Source: Pseudonocardia autotrophica (lineage in GTDB: Bacteria; Actinomycetota; Actinomycetes; Mycobacteriales; Pseudonocardiaceae). Taken from it: DNA of 64,000 nucleotides. The DNA lies in contig NZ_JNYD01000002.1 of NCBI RefSeq assembly GCF_000717175.1, forward strand, positions 310,001-374,000, written 5' to 3'. This document shows, one piece after another, positions 59,800 to 64,000 of the stretch (positions within the stretch are counted from its first letter, which is position 1; each line of letters begins with the position of its first letter). The notes under the pieces were generated by a model. That model was given only the letters and a program-made list of their open reading frames with translations, was not told the DNA's origin and searched no databases. The translations under genes were made by a program, and so were the position numbers.

Positions 59800-60591
59800 T
59801 CAGGCCAGGCCCTTGCTCGTGTCGTTGCGGGTCGCGTCGCCGAGCTGGGATCCGCCGTCGACGTCGAGGATCGTCCCGCTCACGTACGAGGCGGACGGGC
59901 TGGAGAGGAAGACCGCGGCCTCGGCGACCTCCTCGATCTCGCCCCAGCGCTTCATCGGGATCCGCGCGTAGTGGGCCGCGCGGGTGCTGTCGTCGGGCGC
60001 GAGCCGGGCCATGCCCTCGGTGCCCGCGATGGGGCCGGGGGAGATGCCGTTGACGCGCACGTCGGGGCCCCACTCCATGGCCAGTACCCGGACGAGCTGG
60101 TTGATCCCGGCCTTGGCGGCGCAGGCGTGCGCCTGCATGGGCATGGCGTTGACCGCCTGGCCCGCCGTGATCGCGATGAGCGAGGCGCCCGGGGTGCGGA
60201 GCAGGTCGTAGCAGCCGCGGAAGACGTTGAACGTGCCGTTGAGGTCGATGTCCACGACCGTGCGGAAGGCGTTGGCCGACATCTTCGCGGCCGGGGCCAG
60301 GAAGTTGCCGGCCGCGCCGGACACCACGACGTCGAGCGGGCCGAGCTCTGCCGCGACCTGCTCCATCGCGCCGCGGATGGCCTCGTAGTCGCGCACGTCC
60401 GCCGACAGGCCCAGCGCGCCGGGGCCGATCGAGTCGGCCGCTGTCTTCGCCTTCTCGGGGTTCCGCCCGGCCACGGCCACCCGCGCCCCGAGTTGCGCGA
60501 ACCTGCGGGCGATACCGAGGTTGATGCCGCTCGTGCCGCCCGCCACGAAGACCGTGCGATCCGCCATCAGGTCGTCGTCGAACGCGCTCAT
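59800..60591 (-). CDS. SDR of the 2,4-dienoyl-CoA reductase type
   Basis: The 263-residue protein has VAGGTSGINLGIARRFAQLG for NADP binding (Arg in AVAGRNPEK), SGAAGNFLAPAAKMSANAF, and QAHACAAKAGINQLVRVLAM followed by EWGP. Where classical SDRs have YxxxK it has AxxxK, exactly as in peroxisomal-type 2,4-dienoyl-CoA reductases. The role should be reduction of 2,4-dienoyl-CoA or a similar enoyl thioester. ATG 60591 has GAGAGGACAGGAC before it. A TetR-type operator stands 42 bases upstream. Confidence 0.88.
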   Translation of the reverse strand: MSAFDDDLMADRTVFVAGGTSGINLGIARRFAQLGARVAVAGRNPEKAKTAADSIGPGALGLSADVRDYEAIRGAMEQVAAELGPLDVVVSGAAGNFLAPAAKMSANAFRTVVDIDLNGTFNVFRGCYDLLRTPGASLIAITAGQAVNAMPMQAHACAAKAGINQLVRVLAMEWGPDVRVNGISPGPIAGTEGMARLAPDDSTRAAHYARIPMKRWGEIEEVAEAAVFLSSPSASYVSGTILDVDGGSQLGDATRNDTSKGLA

Positions 60592-60632
60592 CGTCCTGTC
60601 CTCTCCGTCGAGTCCCCTGACATCATGGAGTG

Positions 60633-60648
60633 CTGAACGCGCGTTCAG
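60633..60648. promoter_or_regulatory. Perfect 16-base palindrome CTGAACGC-GCGTTCAG
   Basis: It lies in the 125-base gap between the SDR gene and the MFS gene, 42 bases before the SDR start. TGAACGCGCGTTCA-type dyads are typical TetR-family operators. No TetR gene is adjacent, so its regulator is encoded elsewhere. Confidence 0.65.
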
Positions 60649-60716
60649 TTCGCCTGCGGGGGTGATCTCGGACACCGAGCCGATGCCCTGCGGCAGAGGG
60701 CCTCGGCCGGAGGGCC

Positions 60717-62069
60717 TCACGCGTCGCACGCGGCGGTCAGTGCGCGCTCGTGTGTCTCGGGGAGGCGGCGCAGGCAGCCGACGGCGATCGCCAGCAGTCC
60801 CGCGATGCACAGGCCGAGGGTGATCGGGCCCCAGGCCGAGGCGGTCAGCGGGGCGGCGACCACGAGGATGACGGCGCCACCGGCGACCCCACCGAGGTTG
60901 TAGCTCACTCCGGAGCCGGTGTAGCGGTACCGGGTGGAGAACATCTCCGGCAGGTAGGCGCCCAGCGGGCCGTAGGCGGGGCCGAGCAAGGCGAGCAGGA
61001 CGACGATCCCGGCGCCGATCGCGAAGGGCGAACGGGTGTCGAGGAGCGGGAAGAGCACGAGGGACCACACGGCCAGGCCGATGCAGCCCGCCGTGACGAG
61101 TCGGCGGCGTCCGAGGCGGTCGGACAGAATGGCGGCGTAGGCGGTGGTCGCCACCGAGACGAGCGCGGCGATGATGTCGATCACGAGGATGCCGGCCTTG
61201 CTCATGCCCAGGCTGCCGGTCGCGTAGCTCGTCAGGTAGGACGTGGCGACGGACATGGCGGCGAACACGCCGGTGGCCAGGCCGGTCGCGAGCAGCATCG
61301 TCCGGGGCTGGCGCCGCCACACCTCGAGGAAGGGCACGCCGCGGCGGGTGGTCGTGCGGGCGGCGTCGGTGAACACGGGCGTCTCGTCGGTGTGCAGGCG
61401 CACGTAGAGCCCGACCCCGATCAGCAGCGCACTGAGCAGGAACGGCACGCGCCAGCCCCAGGAGACGAAGGCGTCGCTCGTCTCTCCGATGCCGAGGTCG
61501 ACGGCGAGGAAGGTGGCGGTGGCGAGCGCGAACGCGACGGTCGCGCCGACCTGTGGGTAGAGGGCGAAGCGGCCGCGCTGCCCGTCGGGGGCGTTCTCGG
61601 TCGCGAACAGGGCGGCCCCGGCCCATTCGCCGCCCACGGCCAGACCCTGGACGGCGCGGAGGACGATCAGCAGGATCGGGGCGGCGACGCCGAGGGTCGC
61701 GGCGCCGGGCATCAGCCCGACGGCGACGGTGCACAGGCCCATCGTCATCAGCGTGACGATCAGGGTCCGCTTGCGGCCGAGCCGGTCCCCGACGTGGCCG
61801 AAGAGGATCGATCCGACCGGCCGGAACACGTACACCAGGGCGAAGGTCCCGAACGCCGCGATCGTGCCGACGACGCCGCCCACGGCGGGGAAGAAGACCT
61901 TGTGGAAGACGAGGGCGGCGGCCGTGCCGTAGATGAAGTAGTCGTAGAACTCGATCGTGGTGCCCGCCATGCTGGCCAGGTTGATCCGGCGGACCGCCGT
62001 GCGGTCGGGCCGCGGGCCCGCGGAGGGCGTCGGGCCGGGGGACGGCGGGGTGCGGACGGCTGCGGACAC
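60717..62069 (-). CDS. MFS transporter, MHS family
   Basis: This 450-residue, 12-helix carrier has TTIEFYDYFIYGTAAALVFH, FRPVGSILFGHVGDRLGRKR and RAVQGLAVGGEWAGAALFAT, all MHS signatures. It is the third MHS transporter in the window. Coupling with the SDR on the same strand suggests import of an organic acid degraded via a CoA thioester. GTG 62069 follows GAGAGGGA. Confidence 0.92.
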   Translation of the reverse strand: MSAAVRTPPSPGPTPSAGPRPDRTAVRRINLASMAGTTIEFYDYFIYGTAAALVFHKVFFPAVGGVVGTIAAFGTFALVYVFRPVGSILFGHVGDRLGRKRTLIVTLMTMGLCTVAVGLMPGAATLGVAAPILLIVLRAVQGLAVGGEWAGAALFATENAPDGQRGRFALYPQVGATVAFALATATFLAVDLGIGETSDAFVSWGWRVPFLLSALLIGVGLYVRLHTDETPVFTDAARTTTRRGVPFLEVWRRQPRTMLLATGLATGVFAAMSVATSYLTSYATGSLGMSKAGILVIDIIAALVSVATTAYAAILSDRLGRRRLVTAGCIGLAVWSLVLFPLLDTRSPFAIGAGIVVLLALLGPAYGPLGAYLPEMFSTRYRYTGSGVSYNLGGVAGGAVILVVAAPLTASAWGPITLGLCIAGLLAIAVGCLRRLPETHERALTAACDA

Positions 62070-62215
62070 GGTTCCCTCTCCGGTCGGTCTGGTGGGTGAC
62101 CTCCAGCGTCGACCTGCGAGGGCGCCGCCGGGATCGGCTGGCCGGCCGGGCCCGTTGATGACTCAGGGGTCGGGCGATCAGGGGACGGTCCGTGTCGTCA
62201 GGACCTGCGGTGGTC

Positions 62216-63127
62216 TCAGCCTCCGAGCAGTGAACGCAGGAAGAGCAGGAGGTTGGCGGGACGCTCGGCCATCCGCCGCATGAGGTACGGGTACCACTGG
62301 CCGCCGAAGGGGACGTAGACCCGCACCCGGTAGCCCTCGGCGGCCAGTCGCTCCTGCAGGTCCCGGCGCACGCCGTAGAGCATCTGGAACTCGAAGTCGC
62401 GGCGATCGACGCCGAGCCGGTCGGCCTCGGCCCTGACGTGGTCGATGCACACGTCGTCGTGCGTGCCGAAGGCCGGGTCGGGCAGGTTCGCGAGCGCCCA
62501 GCTCGCCAGGTACCGGTACTGGGCGGTGATCTCCTCCCGCTCCTGCAGCGCCTTCTCGATCGGCTCGAGGAAGGCCCCCTTGACCAGGCGGATGCGCGGC
62601 TTGACGTCGGTGAACGAGCCCAGGTCCTCCGGGCAGCGCCGCATCGCGGCCTGCTGCGCCACGCGGGTCCGCGGGAAGGACGGCAGGAACGTCCGGTAGA
62701 TCTCCAGGGTCTGGGGGCCGACCGAGCTGTGCTCCATGTCCACCTCGACGGTGACCCCGCACTCCTCGGCGACCTCGAGGAGCTGCTTGAGGTGGCCCGC
62801 GCACACGCTCTGGTCCAGGCCGACCCCCAGCTGCGAGAGCTTCACCGACACCGTCCCACCGGGGGCGCGGTCGGCGATCGCGTGGATCGTCTCGACATAA
62901 GCCGCCGTCGCCGCAGCGGACTCCCGCAGGTCGCCGACGGTCTCGCCGAGCAGGTCGAGGCTCACGTCGATGCCCTTGGCGTGGAGCGACCGCGACACGG
63001 CGATGACGTCGTCGAGGGTGGTGCCGGCGACGTACCGGGAGACGAGCCCACTGGTCAGGCGACTGCGGCTCACCAACTTCTCGAGCCGCACGTTCCCGGC
63101 GGCCAGGAGCAGCAGCTTCCTGATCAT
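62216..63127 (-). CDS. Proline dehydrogenase
   Basis: This 303-residue FAD TIM-barrel enzyme has SVKLSQLGVGLDQ, RIRLVKGAFLEP (Lys/Arg substrate and flavin contacts), and the diagnostic C-terminal YVPFGGQWYPYLMRRMAERP. It is monofunctional, as in actinobacteria, and oxidises L-proline to pyrroline-5-carboxylate. ATG 63127 follows GGAGGAAG. A P5C dehydrogenase gene is not seen next to it in the window; a GntR gene diverges from it. Confidence 0.94.
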   Translation of the reverse strand: MIRKLLLLAAGNVRLEKLVSRSRLTSGLVSRYVAGTTLDDVIAVSRSLHAKGIDVSLDLLGETVGDLRESAAATAAYVETIHAIADRAPGGTVSVKLSQLGVGLDQSVCAGHLKQLLEVAEECGVTVEVDMEHSSVGPQTLEIYRTFLPSFPRTRVAQQAAMRRCPEDLGSFTDVKPRIRLVKGAFLEPIEKALQEREEITAQYRYLASWALANLPDPAFGTHDDVCIDHVRAEADRLGVDRRDFEFQMLYGVRRDLQERLAAEGYRVRVYVPFGGQWYPYLMRRMAERPANLLLFLRSLLGG

Positions 63128-63246
63128 GTTCTTCCTCCTGCATCGCGTGCGTCGGATGGCATGAACGCATCGAGGACAGGGAGGAGGGGCCGGCGCCGGG
63201 CCTCGGACGCGGCGTCGCTGTCCTTCTCCGGGCTCCCAGAGTAGGA

Positions 63247-63266
63247 TGTAATCACAGATCACACAA
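63247..63266. promoter_or_regulatory. AT-rich repeat TGTAATCACAGATCACACAA, candidate GntR operator
   Basis: This AT-rich island in GC-rich DNA lies between the divergent proline dehydrogenase and GntR genes. It holds ATCACA twice in tandem (ATCACAG-ATCACAC) and the dyad TGT-AATC-ACA, the kind of half-site GntR/FCD proteins bind. Confidence 0.4.
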
Positions 63267-63370
63267 TGGGCCGGTCGACGCGCTCATGCGGCGGCCGGGG
63301 AGTCCCGAGCCGCGGATCGCTGCCGGTCCGCAGGCCGGGCTCTCGGGGAGCCGGCGTTGAGGGTGGTGCC

Positions 63371-64000
63371 ATGGCGATGTCGAAGCTGGAGAGCCTGTCC
63401 TTGCTGCCGGACAGGGTCTTCACGGCGATCCGCGAGCAGATCATGAACGGCGGGATGCCGGCCGGGCACCGGCTGCGGATCCGCGACCTCGCAGCGGAAC
63501 TCGGTACCAGCGTGATGCCGGTGCGGGAGGCGATCCGCCGCCTGGAGGAGGCGGGGCTCGCCGAGAGCGTCCCGCATCGTGGCGCGGTGGTCCGCGGGCT
63601 GACGCTGGTCGAGCTGCGCGACGTGTACTACGTGCGCCGGGTCCTCGAGGTCGATGCTGCCCGACTGGGCGCCCCGAACATGACCGACGAGGACGCCGCG
63701 GTCATGGCGGCGCACTGCGCGGCGATGTCGGAGGCAGTGGCGGCCGGCGACGTGGTGACCGCGCTCGATGCCGACGAGGCCCTCCTGGCCACGCTCTACG
63801 CCGCGGGCGGCAACGCCGTCCTCCTCGACACGATCCGGGGTCTGTGGGAGCGCTGCCGGGTGTACAAGATCGTCGGCGCGCGCCGGGCGGTCGAGGAGGA
63901 CGACGGGACGTTGTGGTCGTTCCAACCGCGTCTGGTCGAGGCGGCGCGCGACCACGACGCCGTGGCCGCCGCGGCCGTCACCGAGGCGTCGCTGCTCAGC
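63371..64000 (+). CDS. GntR-family regulator (FCD domain), cut by window edge
   Basis: The frame is open from ATG 63371 (or 63377) through the last base, 210 codons. It has a winged helix (HRLRIRDLAAELGTSVMPVR, EAIRRLEEAGLAESVPHRGA) and most of the FCD domain. It diverges from proline dehydrogenase and may regulate it. The C-terminal end lies outside the window. Confidence 0.92.
   Translation, partial: MAMSKLESLSLLPDRVFTAIREQIMNGGMPAGHRLRIRDLAAELGTSVMPVREAIRRLEEAGLAESVPHRGAVVRGLTLVELRDVYYVRRVLEVDAARLGAPNMTDEDAAVMAAHCAAMSEAVAAGDVVTALDADEALLATLYAAGGNAVLLDTIRGLWERCRVYKIVGARRAVEEDDGTLWSFQPRLVEAARDHDAVAAAAVTEASLLS

Overview
The window is 64 kb of high-GC DNA with tightly packed genes, many joined by 4-base ATGA/GTGA overlaps and many starting with GTG. 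The gene content points to an actinomycete, most likely Pseudonocardiaceae. This is an inference from an alcohol dehydrogenase of the mycofactocin-linked NDMA-dependent family, a mycothiol-type maleylpyruvate isomerase fold protein, many FCD-type GntR regulators and a rifamycin-associated promoter element. No rRNA, tRNA, CRISPR array, integrase or intact insertion sequence was seen.

Layout. (1) 1-9477, plus strand: a catabolic operon with a cupin end, a metallo-beta-lactamase-fold hydrolase, a sugar-type ABC importer (lipoprotein, double ATPase, permease), an NDMA-type alcohol dehydrogenase, a GntR regulator, an old yellow enzyme and two SDRs. (2) 9478-20483: an operon of an isocitrate-lyase-superfamily lyase, a hydantoinase and a carbamoyl-amidase-like hydrolase; a divergent GntR regulator; then a transporter/flavoprotein/transporter/MmgE-PrpD pair operon. 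An identical 16-bp palindromic operator precedes both plus-strand operons, which makes them one regulon. (3) 20490-28950: a sugar-isomerase/ROK pair diverging from an operon encoding a pyranose-oxidase-like GMC enzyme, a GPH transporter, a DUF6379 beta subunit, a TIM-barrel alpha subunit and a Gfo/Idh enzyme. This matches the logic of C-glycoside catabolism: oxidation at C3, then C-C bond deglycosylation. (4) 28951-35456: stress and resistance genes (CsbD, tandem Usp, STAS) and a rifampicin phosphotransferase preceded by a near-perfect rifamycin-associated element, followed by a deletion scar joining two gene remnants. (5) 35457-45992: a complete four-component diiron monooxygenase operon (alpha, gamma, effector, beta, Rieske ferredoxin, BphA4-type reductase) with a MIP18-fusion maturation protein, SnoaL-like proteins, two DJ-1/PfpI proteins, an aldehyde dehydrogenase and a strong terminator. 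(6) 45993-50316: AraC, GntR and a GAF histidine kinase/LuxR response regulator pair. (7) 50372-56246: a polysaccharide deacetylase-like enzyme, a penicillin-acylase-family hydrolase, VOC and azoreductase-like proteins and a TetR operon. (8) 56330-64000: a PucR regulator with palindromes at both ends, a Gre factor, a Usp preceded by an unusually structured leader, an SDR/MFS unit, proline dehydrogenase and a truncated GntR gene.

The strongest items for follow-up are the candidate C-glycoside cluster, the monooxygenase operon (swapped reductase type, 25-codon linker ORF, Val103 in the active site), the structured region 58945-59286 with interchangeable hairpin arms, the shared GntR operator, and the RAE upstream of rph.
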